From: Clostridium sp. CAG:964
Lineage (GTDB): Bacteria > Bacillota > Clostridia > Oscillospirales > Acutalibacteraceae
Direction of reading: 5' to 3'
Length of the DNA stretch: 64,000 bases
Assembly: GCA_000435335.1 (NCBI GenBank)
Contig: FR891324.1
Coordinates: 1 to 64,000 of the forward strand
A program made the translations under genes and the position numbers. Positions 53,228 through 61,287 of this stretch are shown here, piece after piece (the first letter of the stretch is position 1; each line of letters opens with the position of its first letter). The notes below the pieces were generated by a model. It was not told the DNA's origin, did no database searches, and was given only the letters and a program-made list of their open reading frames with translations.

Positions 53228-54361
53228 ATGACCGCAGAGGCGTCATTAAAAAAGCAGGCAAAGTCTATACTTGCACAAAATAACTGGGTAAAATCAATAG
53301 TAGGCGGGCTATGCTCAATGTCTGTTTTGGGGGCATTTTTAATTATTTTCAACTTTGCCTCAATGTATTTGTCAGAGGATATTTTAAAAAAGCCTGTGGA
53401 GCTGGGAATTAACATTGCCATATCCGTAGCGGCACTGGTAGTGTTTATACTTCTTTCTCCCGTATACACCGGTTACATTAGGTTTATTGCCCAATGCAGG
53501 GGACGGGAAACAGGAGATATTAAAGATGTTTTTTATTACTTTCAGCGTGGAAAATACGCAGATACTGTACAGCTTAATTTGCTGCTTACCCTAAAAAAAA
53601 CAGCACTTGTTATTTTGTTCTTTATACCGGCTGCCGCCGCAATTACCTGTGGAGAATACTTCACGGATATAAAAACAATTTTACAAATATGCGCAATGTG
53701 GCTGCTTATTTTGGGTGCTTTGGGCTACTTTTTAATATCCAGATTTTACTCTTTGGCACAGTATTTGTATGTATCTGACTTTCACTACCGCAAGGAAAGA
53801 GAGCTTGTAAGGGCGTCGTCATACATTGTAAGAAAAAACTTCAGCAAAATTATAAGCGTATATATCTCCTTTATACCTTGGATGCTTCTTTGCTTCTTTG
53901 CAATTCCTGCCGTAATGGTGTACCCTTACTTCAAACATACAACAGTGCTAAGTTACTCATACATTTATGAGCTTGCAAACGAAAATCCTCAGTCCCCTTA
54001 TTACCACTCAAATTATCCTTTGGGCGAAAATACCGATGAAGCCTCAGCTGATGACACAGCCCGGTTTACCAACAATGCTGTATCTGACATTCCACCGCAA
54101 GGTGCTCAAGACGACAAAATTTCACAGGAAAGCTTAACACAAGGTACTCAAGACGACAAAATGTCACAGGAAAGCTTAACACAAGGTACTCAAGACAACA
54201 AAACATCACAGGAGAGCCTGTCACAGGGCAATCAAGATGAATGTTTATCACAAGAAAGTCAGCCGCAAATTAATCAAGACGACTGCCTATCGACTGAAAA
54301 TCCGTCAAATAATCCTGCACAGTCAAGTCTCGATGCAACAAACAACAATATTTGCAGTTAA
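53228..54361 (+). CDS. Multi-pass membrane protein (possibly DUF975-like) with repetitive C-terminus
   Basis: 377 residues. The ATG at 53228 was chosen because AGGATGTGAT lies directly upstream; GTG at 53219 and ATG at 53222 overlap it. About five helices in the first 230 residues (for example SVLGAFLIIFNFASMYL, NIAISVAALVVFILL and WLLILGALGYFLI). Layout and segments such as VFYYFQRGKYADTVQLNLLL recall DUF975-type proteins, not confidently. The C-terminal 110 residues are hydrophilic and hold four to five 14-residue repeats of the type QGTQDDKMSQESLT. Lies just before the GT2 and LicD genes. Confidence 0.65.
   Translation: MTAEASLKKQAKSILAQNNWVKSIVGGLCSMSVLGAFLIIFNFASMYLSEDILKKPVELGINIAISVAALVVFILLSPVYTGYIRFIAQCRGRETGDIKDVFYYFQRGKYADTVQLNLLLTLKKTALVILFFIPAAAAITCGEYFTDIKTILQICAMWLLILGALGYFLISRFYSLAQYLYVSDFHYRKERELVRASSYIVRKNFSKIISVYISFIPWMLLCFFAIPAVMVYPYFKHTTVLSYSYIYELANENPQSPYYHSNYPLGENTDEASADDTARFTNNAVSDIPPQGAQDDKISQESLTQGTQDDKMSQESLTQGTQDNKTSQESLSQGNQDECLSQESQPQINQDDCLSTENPSNNPAQSSLDATNNNICS
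54098..54307 (+). repeat. In-frame 42-bp tandem repeats
   Basis: Five successive 42-bp units (from 54098, 54140, 54182, 54224 and 54266). The first three are close to identical and the last two are diverged. They encode the 14-residue repeats at the C-terminus of the membrane protein. Confidence 0.9.
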
Positions 54362-54654
54362 TTTGCACAAAGCAGAGTGATTATTATTACAATATTTTAC
54401 AATATTTTTGAATAAGTATAAGCAAACGCTAAAAAAACTTTATTCTCTTACAACAAAGTGGTATAATAATATATTATACTGGGTAGTGGGCAGTTTTTTG
54501 GCGGCTATTCTAACCGGCAGAATTTTAAACAGACTTAAAATGTCGCAGCATTTCAGTCAGCAAATAAAAGCAAGACTGTTATGCCTATTGCCGTTATTGT
54601 TGTTTTTATATTTGCCCCTATATTTACACAGTCGTCAACAGGGTGGTATATTTT

Positions 54655-55701
54655 ATGTTGGTAACACTATGCGTTATTGCGTATAACGAACAGGATTCTT
54701 TACCAAAGCTGTTTAAAGCTATTGAAAATCAGGTTTATGACCACAAAAAAATAGAGCTGGTGCTTGTAGACAACGGTTCCACCGACAACACAAAAAATGT
54801 TATGGAGAATTTTTCTAATAATTCTGACTTTTTTGATGTTAGGGTTATTTCCCGCACCCGTGGTAATCAGGCACAGGGCTGGAACACTGCCCTGCTGAAC
54901 ACAAAGGGAAACATAATTATTAAGGTTGACGCCCATGCAATTATACCGGAGGATTTTGTTAAAAACAATGTTGAGGTAATGTCAGAGGGCGAGTTTGTTT
55001 GCGGCGGCGGCAGACCAAACCTGCCTATGCAGGACAAGCCCTGGGACAACACGCTGCTTGCGGCAGAGGAATGTATGTTTGGCGGCAGCTATGCCAAATA
55101 CCGCAGCCCACAGACTAAAAACGAGTACATTAACAGTATTTTTAACGGAGCATACCGGCGTGAGGTTTTTGCAAGGGTAGGGGGCTTTAACGAGGCTCTG
55201 GGCAGAACAGAGGACAACGAATTTCATTACAGAGTTACAAAGGCAGGCTATAAAATTTGCTGTTCGCCTAAGATAACCTCTTACCAATACATCAGAAGCA
55301 GTCTGCCAAAAATGATAAAACAAAAATACAGCAACGGCTATTGGATTGGTTTAACTGCCAAGACCTGCCCGCAGTGCCTTTCCCTGTTCCACTTTGTACC
55401 ATTTGCATTTGTAATGGCATTGCTGATATTTGGGGCTTTTGCTATATGTGCAATTACACTGCCACTTGCAGTTATGCTTGCGGCGTATTTTCTGTTTGAC
55501 TGCTTTATTACCTTCAATGCCTTTAGGAGCGGCAAGGTCTGCGTGCAATTTTTATTACTGCCGTTTATTTTTCCGCTTTTGCACATTTCCTACGGAATAG
55601 GCACTTTGGTGGGTATATTACATTTGCCTATTCGGAAAGATAATCTTAACAGTGCCAAAAGGCGTATACGAGAGGTTAAGCATTATTACTTAGAAAACTA
55701 G
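54655..55701 (+). CDS. Glycosyltransferase family 2
   Basis: 348 residues from the ATG at 54655 (MLVTLCVIAYNEQDSL), preceded by AGGGTGGT; a GTG at 54643 overlaps that site. GT-A fold: LVLVDNGSTDNT nucleotide-sugar site, metal-binding IIKVDAHA (in the DxD position) and acceptor/base motif GRTEDNEFHYR. The C-terminus has two to three transmembrane helices (about 235-305), so it is membrane-attached. It resembles succinoglycan/ExoA-type transferases. Likely adds a sugar to a lipid-linked envelope polymer. Confidence 0.9.
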   Translation: MLVTLCVIAYNEQDSLPKLFKAIENQVYDHKKIELVLVDNGSTDNTKNVMENFSNNSDFFDVRVISRTRGNQAQGWNTALLNTKGNIIIKVDAHAIIPEDFVKNNVEVMSEGEFVCGGGRPNLPMQDKPWDNTLLAAEECMFGGSYAKYRSPQTKNEYINSIFNGAYRREVFARVGGFNEALGRTEDNEFHYRVTKAGYKICCSPKITSYQYIRSSLPKMIKQKYSNGYWIGLTAKTCPQCLSLFHFVPFAFVMALLIFGAFAICAITLPLAVMLAAYFLFDCFITFNAFRSGKVCVQFLLLPFIFPLLHISYGIGTLVGILHLPIRKDNLNSAKRRIREVKHYYLEN

Positions 55702-55812
55702 CAGTGCACTGCATTATATAAATTACAAACATAAGTTATATTATAACGGTCTGAATTAAAACAGCCTGTTTTGCTGCCGTCATAATAGCACAAGGAGAGT
55801 GTAGCATTTTAA

Positions 55813-56691
55813 ATGGAACTGGTTGAATTTACTGGTCAACAGCTGCGAGAGCTACAGTTAAAAGAGCTGGACACATTAGTATATTTTAAAGATTTTTGTC
55901 AAAAGCACAATTTACTTTTCTACTTTTGCGGAGGCTGCTGCATAGGCTCCCTTAGGAACAAGGGCTTTATCCCGTGGGACGATGACATAGATGTTTTTAT
56001 GCCAAGGGAGGATTATGAAAAGTTGCCAAAGCTATGGGAAAAATATTCCGAAAACAAGCGTTTTCTTTGTTTGAAAACTGACGATAATATTTTCACAGGA
56101 AACACCTTTACCACTATAGTAGACACCAGCGGCACCTGTGTAAAAGCCAATCAGGCCCATCTTGATATACCGCACGGCTTGGTTATGGATGTTTTTCCGC
56201 TGGACGGCTGCCCTGAAGGCTTTAAAAGGAAAAAGCAAAAAGCATGGGCAATGGTTTACTCGCTGTTTTTGGCACAGGTTGTACCTGAAAATCACGGCGG
56301 AGTGCTTGCCCTTGGCAGCAAGGTTTTACTGGGCGTTTTTCGCAGTAAAAAGGTACGAAGCAAAATATGGCATACTGCACAAAAGCATATGAGCAAATAC
56401 CCTATAAGCCAATGCAGTAAAATTACCGAGCTGTGTGCCGGCCCTCACTATATGCAGTGCGAATACCCTAAGGAGGCCTTTGCCAATGCAGTTTACAAGG
56501 AGTTTGAGGGCTTGGAAATGCCAATTCCGGTTGGCTATGATGTTTACTTAAAAACAGCCTTTGGCGACTATATGGCTGTGCCGCCAAAGGACAAGCAAAA
56601 GCCGCACCACGATGTTGTATACTGCAACATTAACCAAAGCTGTTATGACTTTAAAAATCCGTTTTTAAATACAAAGACCAAGGATAATTAA
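55813..56691 (+). CDS. LicD family phosphotransferase
   Basis: 292 residues. The LicD nucleotidyltransferase core is clear: FYFCGGCCIGSLRNKGFIPW, followed by DDDIDVFMPREDYEKL, with the metal-binding acidic pair, and FPLDGCPEGFKRKK. Known LicD proteins transfer phosphocholine or related groups from CDP-linked donors to teichoic acid or glycan. AAGGAGAG is 14 bases before the ATG, rather far. It is directly ahead of tarI and tarJ, and the CDP-ribitol they make could also be the donor. Confidence 0.9.
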   Translation: MELVEFTGQQLRELQLKELDTLVYFKDFCQKHNLLFYFCGGCCIGSLRNKGFIPWDDDIDVFMPREDYEKLPKLWEKYSENKRFLCLKTDDNIFTGNTFTTIVDTSGTCVKANQAHLDIPHGLVMDVFPLDGCPEGFKRKKQKAWAMVYSLFLAQVVPENHGGVLALGSKVLLGVFRSKKVRSKIWHTAQKHMSKYPISQCSKITELCAGPHYMQCEYPKEAFANAVYKEFEGLEMPIPVGYDVYLKTAFGDYMAVPPKDKQKPHHDVVYCNINQSCYDFKNPFLNTKTKDN

Positions 56692-56731
56692 TTAAAATAT
56701 GATTAAAACTTAATTTAATGGGGGTTTTAAA

Positions 56732-57445
56732 ATGATTTATGGAGCAATTCTTGCCGGCGGAAGCGGCACAAGAATGCATGTGTCTTCTATGCCGAAGCAA
56801 TTTCTGCCGCTAAGAGGCAAGCCTATTATAATTCATACTCTTGAGAAAATGCTTGCCTGCAACAAATTTCACGCTGTGTATCTGGGAGTACACCCAAGCT
56901 GGATGTCGTATATGTACGATTTGCTTGACAAGTACAACATTGAAACAGACCGTGTGCGTTTGGCACAGGGCGGTGAAACCAGAAACGGTACTATATTTAA
57001 AATTATTGACGAAATAAAGCGTGACTACGGCGAAAATGACGACGATATTATAGTAACTCACGACGCTGTGCGACCTTTTGTAACATTAAGAATAATAGAG
57101 GAGAATATTGCCGCTGCCGAAACCTACGGTGCCTGTGACACAGTTGTATGTGCTACGGACACAATAGTCCGTTCGGAAAACGGGGAAGAAATATCTGAAA
57201 TTCCTAACCGTGAATTTATGTATCAGGGACAAACTCCGCAGTCCTTTAAAATAAAGCTGCTAAAGGAGCTTTATTCACAGCTTACAAACGAAGAAAAGGA
57301 AACACTTACAGACGCTTGCAAAATATGCGTAATTAAAAATGTTCCGGTAAAGCTGATTAAGGGTGAAACATTAAATATGAAAATCACCACTGTAAACGAC
57401 TATGAAATAGCCGAGGTTATAGCCGGAGGTATTAAACTTGATTAA
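56732..57445 (+). CDS. tarI: Ribitol-5-phosphate cytidylyltransferase (TarI; IspD-like)
   Basis: Makes CDP-ribitol from CTP and ribitol 5-phosphate. 237 residues, IspD/TarI family: ILAGGSGTRM (7-16), PKQFLPLRGKPI, VTHDAVRPF and YQGQTPQSFK. IspD (isoprenoid route) shares these motifs. The choice of TarI rests on the overlapping TarJ-like dehydrogenase gene and the envelope context. GGGGG-type ribosome site before the ATG. Confidence 0.85.
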   Translation: MIYGAILAGGSGTRMHVSSMPKQFLPLRGKPIIIHTLEKMLACNKFHAVYLGVHPSWMSYMYDLLDKYNIETDRVRLAQGGETRNGTIFKIIDEIKRDYGENDDDIIVTHDAVRPFVTLRIIEENIAAAETYGACDTVVCATDTIVRSENGEEISEIPNREFMYQGQTPQSFKIKLLKELYSQLTNEEKETLTDACKICVIKNVPVKLIKGETLNMKITTVNDYEIAEVIAGGIKLD

Positions 57446-58451
57446 TTATATTTATCAGCTTATTAATCCGCAGTTTTTTTCTATTAAGCTATGTGATGTA
57501 AATACAGACGGAAAGGTGCTTGTACGGCCTAAATATATGTCTATATGCCATGCTGACCAAAGGTACTACCGTGGTCAGCGTGATATGAAAATTCTTTCAA
57601 AAAAGCTGCCCATGGCACTTATACACGAGTGCTGCGGTGAGGTTTTGCATGACGATACAGGCACATTTAAATCCGGTCAGCTGGTGGTTATGATACCCAA
57701 CACACCTACAAGAAAATTAAACTATATTTATGAGAATTATGACGAAAAGTCAAAGTTTCTTTCAAGCTCCGACGATGGCTTTATGAGGGAGTTTGTGGAT
57801 CTTTCCCCTGACAGGGTGGTTCCCTGCGATGGTATACCGCCGCACATTGCGTGCATAACGGAGTTTTACAGTGTAGCTCTGCATGCTGTGGAGCGTATGC
57901 AAAACTTTGCACACAGTCACCGTGACGAAATTGCAATACTGGGTGACGGGCCCCTTGCATATGTAGTGGCAAGCTCTATACGGGAGCGTATACCAAAGGC
58001 CCACATAACGGTTATAGGCAGGCGTGTACGCAAGCTGGAAAGATTTTCGTTTGTAGATAAAACCTATTTGGCGTATGATTTACCAAAGGACTACAGCTGC
58101 GACCATGCCTTTGAATGCTGCGGAGGCGAGGGCAGCTATGACGCTATAAACGATATAATTACGCATATACGCCCACAGGGCACCGTTTTGCTTATGGGAG
58201 TAAGCGAAAACCAGATTCCAATAGACACACGAACCATTCTGGAAAAGGGGCTTACCATTGTGGGAAGCAGCCGCTCCGGTAAAAAAAATTTTGAGGATGC
58301 AGTGGCACTTATGCAAACCCAGCGTATAAGACGCCGTTTGGGAAGTATAATTTATGAGGACGCACCTGTAAGAAACATTGACGATATTCACAGGGTATTT
58401 GCTACTGACCAGGACACACCCTTTAAAACCGTTTTTCAGTGGAACCTGTAA
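57438..58451 (+). CDS. tarJ: Ribulose-5-phosphate reductase (TarJ; ribitol-5-phosphate dehydrogenase)
   Basis: Reduces ribulose 5-phosphate to ribitol 5-phosphate with NADPH, supplying TarI. 337 residues starting at a TTG, eight bases after GGAGG and overlapping tarI by eight bases. Zinc-type medium-chain dehydrogenase: SICHADQRYYRG, IHECCGEV, and the nucleotide site AILGDGPLAYVVASSI. MSICHADQRYYRG and MALIHECCGEV are as I recall them in TarJ. Confidence 0.87.
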   Translation: MINYIYQLINPQFFSIKLCDVNTDGKVLVRPKYMSICHADQRYYRGQRDMKILSKKLPMALIHECCGEVLHDDTGTFKSGQLVVMIPNTPTRKLNYIYENYDEKSKFLSSSDDGFMREFVDLSPDRVVPCDGIPPHIACITEFYSVALHAVERMQNFAHSHRDEIAILGDGPLAYVVASSIRERIPKAHITVIGRRVRKLERFSFVDKTYLAYDLPKDYSCDHAFECCGGEGSYDAINDIITHIRPQGTVLLMGVSENQIPIDTRTILEKGLTIVGSSRSGKKNFEDAVALMQTQRIRRRLGSIIYEDAPVRNIDDIHRVFATDQDTPFKTVFQWNL

Positions 58452-58564
58452 ACAAAAAATATTACAAAAACCGAGTATAACATTTATATTTCTGTACATA
58501 TCTACAAAATATATTAATTTGTTTTAAAAACTCGTTAAAAATCATTTATTTTTTTCAATTTAGC

Positions 58565-58573
58565 TGATATAAT
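58565..58573 (+). promoter_or_regulatory. Extended -10 promoter of the LCP gene
   Basis: TGATATAAT (TGnTATAAT). A weak TTTATT lies 17 bp upstream. About 70 bp before the start codon. Confidence 0.55.
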
Positions 58574-58643
58574 TCAAGTTGTCATGTAAAAACTTCATAT
58601 TTGTTTTACATAATTCACACACCGAATGAAGGGAGTTCTTGTT

Positions 58644-59852
58644 TTGCCTAACAAAGATAGAACATCATCAAAAGGAAAAAAACAAGCAAAAAAAACAAAG
58701 ACTAAAAGGACTAAAACCAAACGCCCGGTGTGGAAAACAGCCTTGCTGTGCTTTTTGTGCTTGGTAATGCTGGTATCAGGCGTAGGTATGATTTATTTTT
58801 ATAATATTGTAGGGTCTGTTAATTATAAGCCTATCCATGAAAATTCAAATAAAAATAAAACCTCTTCCTTAACATCAAGCGGCGACCCTTCGCTGGACTT
58901 GTTTAACGGAGATTTGCTTAATGACCCCATGATTTTAAACATTATGGTTTACGGTGAAGACTCAGGCGTAGACAGCGACAACCCTTACGGCAGAAGTGAT
59001 ACTATGCTTATGGTTTCAATAGACAACCGCCACAAGAAGGTTAAGCTGACATCATTTATGAGAGATATGTGGGTAACTATACCTTATACCGACGAAGCTG
59101 GCAACGAGCACGGCTTTGACAAGCTGAATGCAGCTTATTCACTGGGCGGTGCAGAGCTTTCGGTAAAAACCATAGAATCTAACTTTGGCGTTGATATTGA
59201 CAGGTATGCTATTGTAGATTTTAAAAGCTTTAAGAGTATTATTGATACCCTAGGCGGTATTGATATAACACTTACTCAGGACGAAATTGACTATATTAAC
59301 TGGCAAACCTATCTGAATAATCAATCAGAGGAAAGATATGAAATAACAGACGAGCCGGGTGTTGTACATCTAAACGGCAGACAAGCACTGTGGTATGCTC
59401 GTGACAGAGGCTATGAGGAGGATAATCACCCTGAATTTGTAGTGCCCGGCAATGACTTTGACAGAACAAGCCGTCAGCGTAACCTTATGAAAACTCTTAT
59501 GAAGGAGTTTAAGTCTGCCAGCCTTACAGACATTGTAAAAATAGTAAGCGAAATCGGTCCTATGATTACCACAAACCTAAAGAAGGACGAGATTACAACT
59601 CTTGTTGCAAATTCATTAACCTATCTTTCATACGACACTGAGGAAATGGGACTGCCGACAGGCGACTGCTACAAATACAGCTGGACTGCCGATCGGCAAT
59701 CTATACTGGAAATTACCGACCTGCAGCTTTTGAGAACACATTTGGCTAAATTTATTTTTGGCGAGGATTCGGTTATTGAAAACAACTCGGAAATTACAAC
59801 AGACCCTGCTACAGACCCCGCTACGGAAATAACAGCAAGCGGCGGCGAGTAA
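58644..59852 (+). CDS. LytR-CpsA-Psr (LCP) family wall polymer ligase
   Basis: Transfers lipid-linked glycopolymers such as teichoic acid to peptidoglycan. The TTG at 58644 was chosen because AAGGGAG lies eight bases upstream; the ATG at 58626 would place that site inside the gene. In 402 residues a very basic N-terminus (1-30) precedes one transmembrane helix (about 33-55) and the extracytoplasmic LCP domain. The domain has YGRSDTMLMVSID, KLTSFMRDMWV, FDKLNAAYSLGG, VDFKSFKSIIDTLGGIDI and FDRTSRQRNLM. It ends in a Thr/Glu-rich tail. It completes the teichoic-type region. Confidence 0.93.
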   Translation: MPNKDRTSSKGKKQAKKTKTKRTKTKRPVWKTALLCFLCLVMLVSGVGMIYFYNIVGSVNYKPIHENSNKNKTSSLTSSGDPSLDLFNGDLLNDPMILNIMVYGEDSGVDSDNPYGRSDTMLMVSIDNRHKKVKLTSFMRDMWVTIPYTDEAGNEHGFDKLNAAYSLGGAELSVKTIESNFGVDIDRYAIVDFKSFKSIIDTLGGIDITLTQDEIDYINWQTYLNNQSEERYEITDEPGVVHLNGRQALWYARDRGYEEDNHPEFVVPGNDFDRTSRQRNLMKTLMKEFKSASLTDIVKIVSEIGPMITTNLKKDEITTLVANSLTYLSYDTEEMGLPTGDCYKYSWTADRQSILEITDLQLLRTHLAKFIFGEDSVIENNSEITTDPATDPATEITASGGE

Positions 59853-59873
59853 ATAAAAGCAATAATTATAACC

Positions 59874-59909
59874 TACCCACAGTAACCATACAAAGCTGTG
59901 GGTATTTTA
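59874..59909 (+). terminator. Terminator of the LCP gene
   Basis: TACCCACAG and CTGTGGGTA form a 9-bp stem followed by TTTTACC. Confidence 0.75.
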
Positions 59910-59953
59910 CCGTGGTAAAATCGGTTTACATTTTACCTTTATTGTGGTAAAAT
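59904..59953 (+). promoter_or_regulatory. Paired ATTTTACC/GGTAAAAT inverted repeats upstream of proB
   Basis: ATTTTACC-GT-GGTAAAAT (59904-59921) and ATTTTACC-N8-GGTAAAAT (59930-59953). Two operator-like sites just upstream of TTGACA (59959-59964). No well-spaced -10 follows that hexamer; TATACT at 59973 is too close. Confidence 0.45.
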
Positions 59954-59992
59954 GCTACTTGACACTTAAACATATACTATAGGGTGATAATA

Positions 59993-60781
59993 ATGGAACA
60001 TAGACGAATAGTTATAAAGGTAGGAACATCTACTTTAACATATGAAAACGGAAAGCTGAATCTGCGTAGACTGCAAAAGCTGTGCAGAGTAATAAGCGAC
60101 CTGCAGAATTCCGGAAATGAAATTGTTTTAGTAAGCTCCGGTGCGTTAAGCGTAGGAGTTGGCAAGCTGGGACTGAAGGAAAGGCCCATAACAACATCAC
60201 AAAGGCAGGCCGTAGCCTCTGTAGGTCAATGTGAGCTTATGTTTATGTATGACAAAATTTTCGGGGAATACAACAACACTGTAGGTCAGGTACTATTAAC
60301 AAGACGAGTAATAGATGATCCAAGGCTGCGTGAAAATGCCTATAATACATTTGAAGAGCTTATTAATATGTGCATTATTCCGGTTGTAAACGAAAACGAT
60401 ACTGTAGCTACAGACGAAATTGCCGGAGCAAACTTTGGCGACAACGATATGCTGTCTGCCCTTGTAGCAAGAGTTGTTAATGCCGACCTGCTGATTATAC
60501 TAACGGACATTGACGGGCTTTACGAAACTAATCCTAAGGAGGATCCATACGCAAAGCTGCTGAAAAGAGTACCTGAAATTACAGAGGAAATTAAGCATAT
60601 GGCAGGCGGAAGCGGCTCTAACCGTGGTACAGGCGGTATGTCCACTAAGGTAGCTGCGGCAGAGGTAGCTACTAAAGCAGGCATAGAGTGCTGTGTTTTA
60701 AACGGCAGCAACCCCGATGTGCTTTATGACATTATGGAGGGACATAATCCGGGAACTATATTTGAAGCACACAGTAATTAA
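59993..60781 (+). CDS. proB: Glutamate 5-kinase, short form
   Basis: Phosphorylates glutamate to glutamyl 5-phosphate, the first step of proline synthesis. 262 residues from the ATG at 59993, behind AGGGTGAT. Amino-acid kinase fold: IVIKVGTSTL, LVSSGALSVGVGKLG, VVNENDTVATDEI, NFGDNDMLSALVA, LTDIDGLYETNP and GTGGMSTKVAAAE. The C-terminal PUA domain found in longer ProB proteins is absent. No proA follows, which is unusual since the two are commonly paired. Confidence 0.94.
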   Translation: MEHRRIVIKVGTSTLTYENGKLNLRRLQKLCRVISDLQNSGNEIVLVSSGALSVGVGKLGLKERPITTSQRQAVASVGQCELMFMYDKIFGEYNNTVGQVLLTRRVIDDPRLRENAYNTFEELINMCIIPVVNENDTVATDEIAGANFGDNDMLSALVARVVNADLLIILTDIDGLYETNPKEDPYAKLLKRVPEITEEIKHMAGGSGSNRGTGGMSTKVAAAEVATKAGIECCVLNGSNPDVLYDIMEGHNPGTIFEAHSN

Positions 60782-60824
60782 ATTTATTTTCGGCTCTGCT
60801 TTTAAATGAATTTATCAATTTGCA

Positions 60825-60860
60825 AGAGGGAACAGCACAGGCTGTTCTCTCTGTTTTGTT
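60825..60860 (+). terminator. Terminator of proB
   Basis: AGAGGGAACAGC and GCTGTTCTCTCT form a 12-bp stem (one G-U pair, ACAG loop), followed by GTTTTGTTT. Confidence 0.85.
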
Positions 60861-61146
60861 TAATTTAATTTTTCTATTCGGCGTCCCTTTAAAAATTAAT
60901 TATAGATGGATAAAAGATGCCATAGTAAGGTATCTGCCATATATGTGCAATTAAAATTCAGCTATGCTTTTACATAAAATTTGCTCCGCAGGAAAGTCAA
61001 ACAACCTGCCCAACACGCTTTTGCTGCTTATAAGGCATATTTATAACCTTGCAGTAAAATCATTTTAAAGGTGCTATTTTGCAAGACTTGGAATAATGAA
61101 CAATTTTTCTGTATAAATGTTGTTAAGGTTAATAACCTATTGTTGC
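60861..61146. other. Intergenic stretch upstream of the nrdD promoter
   Basis: No gene with a ribosome site was seen on either strand. The gap from the proB stop to nrdD is 506 bp; the parts holding signals are annotated separately. Confidence 0.4.
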
Positions 61147-61175
61147 TTGACTTAGGCAGGGTTATGCTCTATACT
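61147..61175 (+). promoter_or_regulatory. Promoter of nrdD
   Basis: TTGACT at 61147-61152, a 17-bp spacer and TATACT at 61170-61175. Confidence 0.7.
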
Positions 61176-61199
61176 TAGTAGGTACGCTGAGCATAAAAC

Positions 61200-61247
61200 A
61201 TACTATATATTGTGTTACAGGGTTATTCATTACACAATTTATGCCAA
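61200..61247 (+). promoter_or_regulatory. Candidate NrdR boxes in the nrdD leader
   Basis: ATACTATATATTGTGT (61200-61215) matches the known NrdR consensus acaCwAtATaTwGtgt at all but one position. A half-matching ACACAATTTATGCCAA (61232-61247) lies 32 bp on, about three helical turns. Both are downstream of the visible promoter. Confidence 0.5.
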
Positions 61248-61287
61248 CTATGTAAATAAGGAAAAAATGAAATGGAGGATATGAAGC

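Noticed and set aside
54408..54686. 92-codon frame with two hydrophobic stretches upstream of the GT2 gene
   Set aside because: TTG start with no ribosome site, and it overlaps the well-placed GT2 start by 32 bases. Hydrophobic stretches arise easily in T-rich noncoding DNA. Left as unexplained sequence at 54362-54654.
56732..57445. IspD of the isoprenoid pathway
   Set aside because: Motifs are shared, but overlap with a TarJ-like gene and LicD/LCP neighbours favour TarI. Kept as a caveat.
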